In this document: positions 34,738-41,973 of the stretch, piece by piece | How the letters are laid out: each line of letters opens with the position of its first letter | Position numbering within the stretch: position 1 is the stretch's first letter | NCBI GenBank assembly: GCA_963843385.1 | Contig: CAWJJY010000004.1 | Span: 62,001-126,000 of the forward strand | Length of the DNA: 64,000 bases | Reading direction: 5' to 3' | From: CAVOHU01 sp963843385 | Lineage (GTDB): Bacteria; Acidobacteriota; Vicinamibacteria; Vicinamibacterales; JAKQTR01 | The notes under the pieces: model-generated | Database searches by the model: none | What the model was told of the DNA's origin: nothing | What the model saw: only the letters and a program-made list of their open reading frames with translations | Program-made: the position numbers and the translations under genes

Positions 34738-35619
34738 ATGGAGATTATGGATCTCGTTCTGGTCACCGTCACGCTGGTATCCCTCTCGATCGCTGTCGCG
34801 ATGGGAATCGTCACCTTCAGAGCACTCCGCCTGGAACGCAGCCCGGCCGGCGACGGGGAGGGCGAGGTGCGGACGCGGACTGATGCGGTTCCGCTCATCG
34901 CGTCGGGTTCCGACGTTTCGGCAGCAGGCCGTGAGAAGCGCGCCGGAGAGTTGGACAACGCAGGTGAGGCCCGCGACGCGACGATTCACGCCACCCTGCT
35001 GCCGCAGCGCAAGCACGCTGGCAGCCGGCGTTCGAGCGATCCGGCCCGCGACGCCGCGGATCATGCCACGCTGGTGGCGGAACGCCATCGTGGCGGCGGC
35101 GCCACCGATCCGGTCGACACCGGCCGACGGCTGGTGCTCGCGTTCGGGATCGGCGCGGTGGCCATCATGGTGGTCGGCAGCTCGGTCATCACGCTCAACC
35201 ATCGCGCGGCGCGGGCACGGCAGGCCGCCGACGCCATGACGGCGCTCGAGCTGATCTCGCTGGACCAGGCGCGTGAGGGCGGCCAGCTGGCGATTCGCGG
35301 GGTCGTGCGGAACCCCGCCGAGGGGGACGCGCTCAACGGAGTGTCCGCCGTGGTGCTTCTGTTCGATCGAAAAGACACGTTCCTCGGCGCGAGGGAACAG
35401 GCGGTGGCGAAGGCCGAGCTGCCTCCCGGAACCGAGTCGCCCTTCGAGGTCGTGCTCCCAGACGGCGGTCGGGCCTCGCGCTATCGCGTCAGCTTCCGAT
35501 CGGGCACCCAGGCACTGCCGCACCTTGATCGACGAGGCCCCGTGCGCGCCGCCCCGGCCAAGGCCCGCGCGGCCCACTCGGGGCTGATGACGGTCCGCCT
35601 GCGCGTTCCGTCGCGCTGA
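34738..35619 (+). CDS. Two-helix membrane protein with FxLYD-like C-terminal domain
   Basis: 293 residues. N-terminal membrane segment (LVTVTLVSLSIAVAMGIVTF), a charged region of about 90 residues, a second segment (LVLAFGIGAVAIMVVGSSVITL), then a beta-rich domain. The last domain (LELISLDQAREGGQLAIRGVVRNPAEGDALNGVSAVVLLFDRKDTFL, then PPGTESPFEV) resembles FxLYD/DUF3426-type domains, which sit after a membrane helix in many envelope proteins. Start could be ATG 34738 or 34747, the latter with GGAG three bases ahead. Function unknown; divergent from the methyltransferase-like gene. Confidence 0.72.
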   Translation: MEIMDLVLVTVTLVSLSIAVAMGIVTFRALRLERSPAGDGEGEVRTRTDAVPLIASGSDVSAAGREKRAGELDNAGEARDATIHATLLPQRKHAGSRRSSDPARDAADHATLVAERHRGGGATDPVDTGRRLVLAFGIGAVAIMVVGSSVITLNHRAARARQAADAMTALELISLDQAREGGQLAIRGVVRNPAEGDALNGVSAVVLLFDRKDTFLGAREQAVAKAELPPGTESPFEVVLPDGGRASRYRVSFRSGTQALPHLDRRGPVRAAPAKARAAHSGLMTVRLRVPSR

Positions 35620-35798
35620 CGGGTCTTCCGATGCGCCATCCGGCGGCTCGGCCGGACGCGGGATCGCCGCCCGGCACCGATCGCGGCGCGTCGAACCTGT
35701 TGTCCTCAACTGGCGAATTTATTCTCCGACTTCTTCACTCTCCTGACCCACACCCCGGGCGTTTTCTCGACTTCCGGCCGAATCGGACCCGATCCGGT

Positions 35799-35814
35799 TG
35801 GCACGACCCTTGAT
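35799..35814 (+). promoter_or_regulatory. Possible sigma-54-like promoter upstream of BON gene
   Basis: TGGCACGACCCTTGAT has a perfect -24 half (TGGCACG) and correct spacing, but the -12 element reads TTGA rather than TTGC, losing its most conserved C. It lies about 105 bases before ATG 35918, a distance like that of the two strong sites in the pilus cluster. A weak or activator-dependent promoter is possible; chance is not excluded. Confidence 0.35.
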
Positions 35815-35917
35815 ATCTAGTCTGGCGTCACGAAGGGTCGACCGACCGGAGAACCCGCCCACCCGTATGTGGCGGGCGGGCCCGGTCGAACGAAAGAAGT
35901 GACCCGGGAGGATGCAC

Positions 35918-36481
35918 ATGTTCAGGCCACTCAGATTCGCAGCCGCGTTCGTCGTCGTGGCGCTCGCGGCGACACCGGCACTTGCGCAGGTCGAGCGCAA
36001 GGATTTTCAGATATTCAAGGACGTCTCGAATGCCGTCGAGGGCTATGCGTGGTTCACGGTTTTCGATGACATCGGCGCCGGAGTCGACCAGGGAGTCGTG
36101 ACGCTGACCGGCAAGGTGATGATGCCGTTCAAGCGCACCGACATCGAGAAGCGCGTCTCCAAGATCCCCGGCGTCACGAAGGTCGTCAACAGGATCGGCG
36201 TATTGCCGGTCTCGCTGTTCGATGATCAGCTCAGGTACCAAATCGCGCGGGCCATCTACCGCAACTCCGCGTTCTGGCAATACGCGTCGATGGCCAACCC
36301 GCCCATCCACATCGTCGTGGAGGGGGGCAGAGTCACGCTGACCGGCGTGGTGTCGAGCAACGTCGAGAAGATGCTGGCTCGTTCATTGGCCTCCATGTCG
36401 AGCGCCTTCTCGGTGAAGAGCGAGTTGCTCACGGATGCAGAAGCCAAGGCGGCACTCGAAGGGCACGGGGCCACGTCGTAG
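35918..36481 (+). CDS. Exported protein with two BON domains
   Basis: 187 residues from ATG 35918. GGGAGG sits six bases before it but directly touches the in-frame ATG 35912, which is why 35918 is preferred. Signal peptide (FAAAFVVVALAATPALAQ) then two BON domains. The first is YAWFTVFDDIGAGVDQGVVTLTGKVMMP with IPGVTKVVNRI; the second is LRYQIARAIYR, then PIHIVVEGGRVTLTGVV. BON domains bind phospholipid membranes in OsmY-type periplasmic proteins, so a periplasmic membrane-protecting role is likely. Followed by a terminator-like hairpin. Confidence 0.9.
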   Translation: MFRPLRFAAAFVVVALAATPALAQVERKDFQIFKDVSNAVEGYAWFTVFDDIGAGVDQGVVTLTGKVMMPFKRTDIEKRVSKIPGVTKVVNRIGVLPVSLFDDQLRYQIARAIYRNSAFWQYASMANPPIHIVVEGGRVTLTGVVSSNVEKMLARSLASMSSAFSVKSELLTDAEAKAALEGHGATS

Positions 36482-36620
36482 GCGCATCACCTGGCAGCAG
36501 TTGCCCGAGGTCTCGTTTCGGGATCTGGGGCTGGAGGTTCTCGAATGGCCTCCGGATTGTGGTCCGGGGTTCACATATCGACACCTGGATAATCGCGTGT
36601 GGGACTTCGGACGCACCAGC

Positions 36621-36655
36621 GCACCAGGGGGCCGGTTCATGCCGGCCCCTGGTGC
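36621..36655 (+). terminator. Strong hairpin after BON gene (terminator-like)
   Basis: GCACCAGGGGGCCGG and CCGGCCCCTGGTGC pair over 14 bases with one bulged G and a six-base loop (TTCATG). A T/C-rich stretch (TTTCCCTTTT) follows a few bases later, so it can act as an intrinsic terminator for the BON gene, placed about 140 bases after its stop. It also lies 116 bases before the Spy-like gene and could instead protect that leader. Confidence 0.55.
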
Positions 36656-36770
36656 TGTACGGCGAATTTCCCTTTTACCCCCGCCTTGCCTTCCCGGTCT
36701 AACCTTGTGGGTCCGGAGCGTGCCTGCCGCAGGCGGCTCCGAGCCGAGTGAACAAGGGAGGCCAGACAAG

Positions 36771-37787
36771 ATGATCCTCGCGAAATCGGGCCGTATTCGA
36801 TTGAGCGTGGCGGGAATCGCCGCCGCAGGAATGTTGGCCGGGGCCAGCCTGGTCTCTGCGCAGACGCCGCAGGCGCAACCGCCTCGCACGCCGGTCCAGA
36901 AAGCACAGCCCGCGCCGGCGCCCGCACCCGCGCAAGCGGCTCCGAGACCTGCGCCGGGAACGGGACGAGCCGTTCCAGGTCAGGCAGCAGGCCCGCTTGC
37001 GCTGACGCAGGCGCAGAAAGACCAGCTGAAAGCGATTCGTGAGCAGGGCCGAACCGAGATCCAGGCCCTGCGCGAGCGGCAGCGAGTTGCCAGGCAGAAA
37101 CTCCAGGAGGTGCGCAGGGCGCAAACCTACGACGAGAGCGCCGTGCGCGGAGCCAGCAACGCCCTCGCCGCGGTTCAGGCCGACCGCATGGTGTTCCAGG
37201 CCCGCCTCCGGGATCAGATGCAGAAGGTCTACACGCCTGAACAGCGCCAGCGCATGGGTCAGATGCGAGCCCAGCGGCTTCGTCAGCAGGGGCGGCTCCG
37301 GAATCAGGCGATGAGACGGCCTCAGGGAGCGATGCGACCGGGTGCTGCCCGCCGCCTTCCGGGCAGGCGCGGCCTGGGCCCTGGCACGGGTCAGGGAATG
37401 GGACCCGGCATGGGCCAGGGGATAGGGCCCGGAATGGGTCAGGGAATGGGTCCCGGCATGGGTCAAGGCACGGGCCGGGGGATAGGGCCCGGCATGGGTC
37501 AGGGCATGGGCCCCGGCATGGGACCCGGAATGGGCCAGGGTTTGAGCCCCGGCATGGGACCCGGATTGGGCCAAGGCATGGGCCGGGGCATGGGGCCCGG
37601 CATGGGTCAGGGCATGGGACCCGGGATGGGTCAGGGCATGGGACCCGGATTGGGCCAAGGCACGGGCCGGGGCATGGGGCCCGGCATGGGTCAGGGCATG
37701 GGCCCAGGGCAAATGCGGCAGTGGCGCCGACTCGGGCCGTGGCGCCGCATGATGATGCGGCTCCGCATGTGGAGACACCGGATCTAG
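36771..37787 (+). CDS. Spy/CpxP-like periplasmic protein with Met-Gly-Pro repeat tail
   Basis: 338 residues from ATG 36771, GGGAGG upstream. Signal peptide (GIAAAGMLAGASLVSAQ), a Pro/Ala/Gln linker, then an LTxxQ-type helical domain (LALTQAQKDQLKAIREQGRTEI, RERQRVARQKLQEV, ADRMVFQARLRDQM, YTPEQRQRMGQM), the fold of Spy/CpxP chaperones. The C-terminal third is a degenerate array of GMGPGMGQ units with about 20 methionines, ending in an Arg/Met/Trp-rich tail (RRMMMRLRMWRHRI). Met-rich repeats of this sort can bind copper(I) or absorb oxidants; here that is inference. A sister protein is at 52316. Confidence 0.82.
   Translation: MILAKSGRIRLSVAGIAAAGMLAGASLVSAQTPQAQPPRTPVQKAQPAPAPAPAQAAPRPAPGTGRAVPGQAAGPLALTQAQKDQLKAIREQGRTEIQALRERQRVARQKLQEVRRAQTYDESAVRGASNALAAVQADRMVFQARLRDQMQKVYTPEQRQRMGQMRAQRLRQQGRLRNQAMRRPQGAMRPGAARRLPGRRGLGPGTGQGMGPGMGQGIGPGMGQGMGPGMGQGTGRGIGPGMGQGMGPGMGPGMGQGLSPGMGPGLGQGMGRGMGPGMGQGMGPGMGQGMGPGLGQGTGRGMGPGMGQGMGPGQMRQWRRLGPWRRMMMRLRMWRHRI
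37372..37710 (+). repeat. Tandem repeat coding GMGPGMGQ units
   Basis: Imperfect 12- and 24-base units of the form GGCATGGGNCAGGGNATGGGNCCC, repeated about 14 times by eye inside the Spy-like gene. Codon-level variation (GGC/GGA, GTC/GCC) shows it is not newly expanded in one step, although blocks of several units recur. A shorter version is in the gene at 52316. Confidence 0.8.
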
Positions 37788-37834
37788 GAGTCTGCGCAGC
37801 AGAAATGTCTTGGGGTTGAGGCGTATAGAGCAGT

Positions 37835-37930
37835 ATGCCGACGACGTTCCGTCCGTACCTGCCGGACCAAGCCCTCCTGTTTCCGCCGTCACCGCGAGAC
37901 TGGTTGCCTGAAGGGCACCTGGCGTTGTTC
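37835..37930 (+). pseudogene. IS1182-family transposase N-terminal fragment
   Basis: MPTTFRPYLPDQALLFPPSP then RDWLPEGHLA is the typical opening of IS1182-type transposases. Similarity stops after about 31 residues, where the text becomes Gly-rich and runs into the end of an IS3 remnant. Only this scar remains, so the element is dead; it marks the left edge of the Rhs island. Confidence 0.75.
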
Positions 37931-37952
37931 GGGCGCGGCGGCGGCATGGGCC

Positions 37953-38347
37953 TGATCCGTTTCGGTGGACAGGTTAACTACGCTGTTCCGCCTTCCGTGT
38001 CTGCTCCTTCGTACCACTGAGACGACGAGGGCTGTGGGCGCGGTGGGAAACCGGGCCCGCCTGGTTCTCCAGGGAGCGGTGGGCGCGTCTGCGCGTCCAG
38101 GGCTCCGGCGGCGCCCACGGCCGCCGCAGCGAGTCGGCGTTCGTAGGCGGCCGGGCTGATCTGGCCGAGCGTCGAATGCCGCCGTCGCTGGTTATAGAAC
38201 ACTTCGATGTAGTCGAACAACGCCATTTTGGCGGACCCGTGGCTGTCGAACAGTTCGCCGAGCTCGAACTTGACCGTGGAGAAGAAGCTCTCCATGACCG
38301 CGTTGTGGTAGCAATTGCCACGGCGACTCATGCTGCAGACGATGCCA
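37953..38347 (-). mobile_element. IS3-family element remnant (transposase C-terminus)
   Basis: The minus frame encodes LDARGIVCSMSRRGNCYHNA, then VMESFFSTVKFELGELFD and FDYIEVFYNQRRRHSTLGQISP, the catalytic C-terminus (with the DDE glutamate in AVMESFF) of an IS3-type OrfB. The protein ends at 37978 with an Ala/Pro-rich tail. TGATCCGTTTCGGTGGACAG at 37953-37972 looks like the terminal inverted repeat. The N-terminal two thirds of the transposase are missing: the frame is joined at about 38348 to a fragment of the Rhs hinge sequence. Not autonomous. Confidence 0.82.
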
Positions 38348-38348
38348 C

Positions 38349-38485
38349 GCGCGTCGAGATGGTTCCACCACGTCGGTCTGCTGGGCCTCCACCTCGGCGG
38401 GCACCAACGCGGTCAGCACGACCGCGAGCGCGACCAGGGTCGCCACGCGCCACACCCTGATGGGCCGCCGAACAGGGCGCCGCCC
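38349..38485 (-). pseudogene. Third, degraded copy of the Rhs hinge/core start
   Basis: This stretch encodes WRVATLVALAVVLTALVPAE, then VEAQQTDVVE, nearly the same as the hinge before the Rhs core in the two larger copies (42841-43188 and 40228-40575). A short deletion after the VVE codons shifts the frame, and the sequence then passes directly into the IS3 transposase remnant. Its upstream side diverges just before the stop of the gene at 38512. It is the leftover of a further displaced Rhs cassette. Confidence 0.7.
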
Positions 38486-38511
38486 TCTCGTCTGGGCACC
38501 AGCGACGCACA

Positions 38512-39372
38512 TCAGCGATACTGCGCGAACCAGTCGAAGTCATGTTCTAGTTCGCCGTCACTCGTGCGCCTCAACTCTCCGTCTGAGCCGAGAATCAGCG
38601 CGCCCCGTCCACAGAACACGTGCTCGTTGTGGCGCAGCGGCGACACTTCTCTGAACTGACCCGTGGCCGGATCGAACAGTTCGAGAAGCACCTGTCCACC
38701 GGTTTCGTATTCGTATCGTACCACCGCGAAGCAATGGAGCCCTTCGACGTAGGCCAGCGCGGTCCAATGCGTACCTTCCGGGGGCTTGATACGCCAGATC
38801 TCTCGGCCATCAGCGATTGTGAAGCAACGAAGGACCCCGGCGACTTCTGAAACGCACGCGACGTTGTCACCAAACGCTCCATCCAGTGGGCCAGCGTCGA
38901 CCATGTCTGCCAGCGGCCGCGTCGTCTCGTCGAGCAATCTGTAACTCCGTCCATCGAATAACAAAGACCGATCCATTCGACGATCTTCACACCACCATGA
39001 CACCCGAGCTTCCTTTCTAATAGTCCGCCCGCTCATGGCATCGATCAAAGTCGCTGCCGCTCCGTCTCGCACTGCACAGAGACAGGTTCCTCTCCGCATT
39101 AGCAATAGGTCCTGCACCCTAGTGATGTCTGGTCGCTGCCAGATCGAAGTTCCCCTGGCCACATCGTACATGGCCACGCCTCCGGGCCCATAGCTAGCCG
39201 CCGCGACGCGTTGGCCGTTCCCCGAAATCGCAAGTCGCCGACCACCAGACGCCAAGACGGTCGGGAAGACCGACACCTTCTGCCTGGTCTCAACGTCCCA
39301 CACCTCGACGGGCCCTTCCCTTAGTACTCGCTGTGCCACCGTGTTTCCGTCCCAACTTGAGGCCAAGTCCAT
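38512..39372 (-). CDS. Candidate immunity protein (beta-propeller-like) for the orphan Rhs toxin tip
   Basis: 286 residues from ATG 39372 with AGGAG seven bases ahead. The sequence reads as repeated beta-propeller blades: GPVEVWDVETRQKVSVF, GVAMYDVARGTSIWQR, ATLIDAMSGRTIRK, RCFTIADGREIWRI and VLLELFDPATGQFREV, each a strand pair ending in a D-x-G turn as in WD40 or PQQ-like propellers. No signal peptide, so it should be cytoplasmic. It begins 38 bases after the orphan Rhs tip ends, the place an immunity gene takes in polymorphic toxin loci. Function is inferred from position only. Confidence 0.65.
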   Translation of the reverse strand: MDLASSWDGNTVAQRVLREGPVEVWDVETRQKVSVFPTVLASGGRRLAISGNGQRVAAASYGPGGVAMYDVARGTSIWQRPDITRVQDLLLMRRGTCLCAVRDGAAATLIDAMSGRTIRKEARVSWWCEDRRMDRSLLFDGRSYRLLDETTRPLADMVDAGPLDGAFGDNVACVSEVAGVLRCFTIADGREIWRIKPPEGTHWTALAYVEGLHCFAVVRYEYETGGQVLLELFDPATGQFREVSPLRHNEHVFCGRGALILGSDGELRRTSDGELEHDFDWFAQYR

Positions 39373-39410
39373 CTGCGTGCTCCTATTGGTCAGACAACGA
39401 CCTCAAGAAC

Positions 39411-41159
39411 TCATTCCAGAGTCCGGAAGCAAAGTTCTCGATATCGCGACGACTCAGTCGGCGATTGCGGTTGGATTCTGAAGAACTCCCCCCATCTCCC
39501 ATTCCAGTCGAACGCTCTGGTGTGGAGGCCGGATGGCCTCAGGATGTGCAACTCCCTTGGCACGAGAATCAGATAGGAGTCGGTGTCACTGATACCGGCT
39601 AGTTCGAAGTCTCTGCGGAACTGTCTGGGGAGGAAGTGATGCCCGTGAAGTCGCAGGTCGGCGACCGAGACGCCTTCCACTCCACCTACGAGGCCGATGG
39701 CATCCGACTCCACCCTGAACGCCGCTTGGGTAGAAGGCGCTCCAGGTGGAGCCAGGAAGTCGAGCACGGTCGCTTGGCATCCCGGCGACAGGAAGCAGCC
39801 AAAGGCAACCTGCACCGCGTCTGCGGCGAACAAGGGCGCGGCGAACGTCGCTCCGATCGCTGATATCGATAGAACTTCATCCTTCCAGCCACGCCAGGGC
39901 GCTGCCCCGCCCCGCTGGCCACGTTCGTACATGCCCATTCGGTCTTGACCGTCAGGGTCCGTGTACCTCAATGGGTTGTTCGTGACGTACGCATACCGAT
40001 TCCATCGCTGCGGGTCGACGAGCGCCGCCTCGAGGTCGAGCATCGGATCCACTGTCGTGAAGCGCCCGACGAGCGGATCGTCGTACCGCGCCGCGAAGTA
40101 ATCGAGCTTCGTCTCGGGGTCCCGCTCCTGCCCCGTGAACAACTTCTTGTCGCGGGTCGTGGCGGCGGGCCACTCCTCCCCGAACGGCCGAAAGTCGTGC
40201 CGTGCCACCTCCTGCCCCGCCTGGTTCGTCACCACCCGGACCGACCCCAGCGCGTCGAGATGGTAATACTCCACCACGTCGCTCTGCTGGGCCTCGGCCT
40301 CGGCGGGCACCAACGCGGTCAGCACGACCGCGAGCGCGACCAGGGTCGCCACGCGCCACGCCGCGATGCGCCGCCGCGCGCGGCGCCGGCGCCAGCGCGC
40401 CTTCGCACCGGCGCCCGCCCCGCGCACCAGGGCGACGAGCGCTCCACAGGCGAGCACGACACCCCACACCCCGAAGGCGGCCGGGACGCGCGCGGCGATT
40501 CCCCCCGGCCTGTTCACGCGCTCAACTTGCGTCGCGCCCGCGTGACCACCCCCACTCGGCCCCCGCGGACCGTCCAGCATCAGCGCGATCCCCGCGCGCC
40601 CGCGACCGTGCTCAGACGACGAGCCGTCGGCCTCGGGTTCGTTGGCCGACGCCTTCGCCACCGCAGGTTCGATCGCGGTTGAGGCTGGCGTCACCCCAGT
40701 CGGCGCGCCCGCGGACCACACCGCCTCCGGCTCGCCGCCGCCGGTCCCCGTGGACATCAGCACCACCCCGCCCGCCGACACCAGTACCAGGTTGCCATCA
40801 CTCTGGACCCGCATGTAGGCGCCGGGGTGCCCCGCCGTCCCCGTCTGCCACACGTCCGTCCCGTTCGACAGGATCACCAGATCCCCGTCCGTCTGCATCA
40901 TCGTGACGCCCGGCGGCCCCACCACGCCGGTCCACCACAGCGGCACCCCATTGGGGGCGTAGAGGACCAGGTTCCCGTCCCCCTGGTAGATCAGGCCGAA
41001 CCGCCCGTCGGTCGAAAAGACGCCCTGCCCCGGGTACAACCCCTGCCCGCTGCCCAGCACGTCAGTGGCCCCAGCGGGCTGCACCGTGAAGACCCCCGTC
41101 GTCACATACCCCCCGGCCGCGACCAACCCAATCGTCAGCACGGTGGCGAATTCGTGCAA
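39411..41159 (-). CDS. Orphan Rhs cassette: bulb lectin, membrane hinge, Rhs core and GHH-nuclease-like tip
   Basis: Open for 582 codons, but the first usable codon is a TTG at 41159 with no ribosome site, so it may be silent. Order: bulb-lectin domain with three QxDGxLV repeats (QGDGNLVLY, QTDGDLVIL, QSDGNLVLV), variable linker, hydrophobic segment (FGVWGVVLACGALVALV), Arg-rich loop (RWRRRRARRR), second hydrophobic segment ending VPAEAEAQQ, Rhs core (YYHLDALGSVRVVTN, FGEEW, YDDPLVGRFTTVDP, NPLRYTDPDG). The tip after DPDG has hydrophobic helices and a nuclease-like end: LHGHHFLPRQF, LVPRELHILRPSGLH, WNGRWGEFF. That resembles GHH-signature HNH/EndoVII-fold toxins. Lectin and hinge are near-identical in DNA to the main Rhs gene. 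Confidence 0.75.
   Translation of the reverse strand: MHEFATVLTIGLVAAGGYVTTGVFTVQPAGATDVLGSGQGLYPGQGVFSTDGRFGLIYQGDGNLVLYAPNGVPLWWTGVVGPPGVTMMQTDGDLVILSNGTDVWQTGTAGHPGAYMRVQSDGNLVLVSAGGVVLMSTGTGGGEPEAVWSAGAPTGVTPASTAIEPAVAKASANEPEADGSSSEHGRGRAGIALMLDGPRGPSGGGHAGATQVERVNRPGGIAARVPAAFGVWGVVLACGALVALVRGAGAGAKARWRRRRARRRIAAWRVATLVALAVVLTALVPAEAEAQQSDVVEYYHLDALGSVRVVTNQAGQEVARHDFRPFGEEWPAATTRDKKLFTGQERDPETKLDYFAARYDDPLVGRFTTVDPMLDLEAALVDPQRWNRYAYVTNNPLRYTDPDGQDRMGMYERGQRGGAAPWRGWKDEVLSISAIGATFAAPLFAADAVQVAFGCFLSPGCQATVLDFLAPPGAPSTQAAFRVESDAIGLVGGVEGVSVADLRLHGHHFLPRQFRRDFELAGISDTDSYLILVPRELHILRPSGLHTRAFDWNGRWGEFFRIQPQSPTESSRYRELCFRTLE
40228..40575 (-). repeat. Direct repeat block A, orphan copy (hinge and Rhs-core start)
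   Basis: 348 bases that match 42841-43188 with a single mismatch (GCGGTCAGC here, GCAGTCAGC there). Codes for the two hydrophobic segments, the Arg-rich loop and the first Rhs-core residues. Same orientation as its partner, 2613 bases apart, so recombination between them would delete the main tip and its immunity gene and join the Rhs stem to the orphan tip. Confidence 0.95.
40721..41098 (-). repeat. Direct repeat block B, orphan copy (bulb-lectin domain)
   Basis: 378 bases that I read as identical to 43365-43742. It codes for the complete three-repeat lectin domain and starts at the VFTVQPAGATDV codons. Blocks A and B are separated by linkers of different length and sequence in the two copies (145 versus 176 bases). 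Confidence 0.95.
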
Positions 41160-41583
41160 GTCGCACCGTTGTCCGGCGACAGTCGGAGCCCCGAGACCTC
41201 CGGCTCGGCCAGCACGCCGTCGAGCACCATCGGCCGCACGACGGCCCGCCCCACTCTCGTCGCCTTCCGGTGCAGGTGATTGGCTTCGCCCAGCAGCCGG
41301 TGCCAGGGCTTGTAATGGACCTGGTAGATCCGACCGGCGTGCGCCGGCGCCCCGAGGTCCGTCGTCGCGAAGCCGCCGCTGATCAGCTTGTCGAAAAACC
41401 GGTGCGTCTGCCGCCCTTGGGCAATGCCGGCAAACGCTCGGTACTGCCGCGGCGGCACACTCCCACGTGCTCCAGGACGAGCATCAGAAGGCGCGGCTGC
41501 CGCGCGGTGAAACCGAAAGCCCGCACGGCCGGGACGAGCTCAGCGTGTGCCACAGGCCGCCCCGTTCGACCTCGCCGTGACAC
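41160..41583 (-). pseudogene. Truncated, frameshifted conserved hypothetical protein
   Basis: Two minus frames make one broken protein. The upstream part reads ELVPAVRAFGFTARQPRLLMLVLEHVGV. After a shift near 41455 it continues PPRQYRAFAGIAQGRQTHRFF, DKLISGGFAT and then VHYKPWHRLLGEANHLHRKATRVGRAVVRPMVLDGVLAEPE. I have a sense of this text from a widespread family of hypothetical proteins (a winged-helix-like start, then HYKPLYRAIGE), often near mobile DNA, but I cannot name it. It is cut off where the orphan lectin cassette begins, so it lies between the main immunity gene and the orphan tip. Confidence 0.6.
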
Positions 41584-41633
41584 TCGAGCCGCACTGCCCT
41601 GCGTATCTCGTCAGCGTCTCGGCCCTTTCGGGC

Positions 41634-41972
41634 TCACTGCGCCTCGTCGCTGCCGGGCGCAGCCGGAACTTCGCGGAGATAGGCATAGAATTCAGGATCC
41701 CGGATGTGGTAGAGAATGTGACGAAACTCCTCACCGATCTCAAGGAGCGCCTCATGAAGCTCGTCGCAATTGAGACGCTCGTCGCGTATCCGCGGCAGTT
41801 GCTCATCCAGGAAAGTCCTGAACGACTCTCCCAAATCGAGCAGACTGTGAGCGAGCGTCCACGCTTGCTTCTCTCTAGCAGTGTCGTACCGGGTCACCTG
41901 TTCGCAGCAATTCAGACGCTTGGCTAACGCCTCGAGCTCGACGGCAAACTCCTCTGCGTTGTTCTTGGTCAC
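41634..41972 (-). CDS. Candidate immunity protein for the main Rhs tip
   Basis: 112 residues, starting at GTG 41972, which follows the Rhs stop by one base; GGAGG inside the end of the Rhs gene serves as its ribosome site, so translation is coupled. Small, acidic, all-helical in appearance: MTKNNAEEFAVELEALAKRL, then WTLAHSLLDLGESFRTFLDE, LNCDELHEALLEIGEEFRHI. No signal peptide or membrane segment. The tight coupling to a toxin-like C-terminus and the small acidic cytoplasmic form fit an immunity protein. I do not recognise its family. Confidence 0.65.
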   Translation of the reverse strand: MTKNNAEEFAVELEALAKRLNCCEQVTRYDTAREKQAWTLAHSLLDLGESFRTFLDEQLPRIRDERLNCDELHEALLEIGEEFRHILYHIRDPEFYAYLREVPAAPGSDEAQ

Positions 41973-41973
41973 T

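Noticed and set aside
37372..37710. CRISPR-like appearance of the GMGPGMGQ repeat
   Set aside because: Units are 12-24 bases without spacers and lie in frame inside a coding sequence.
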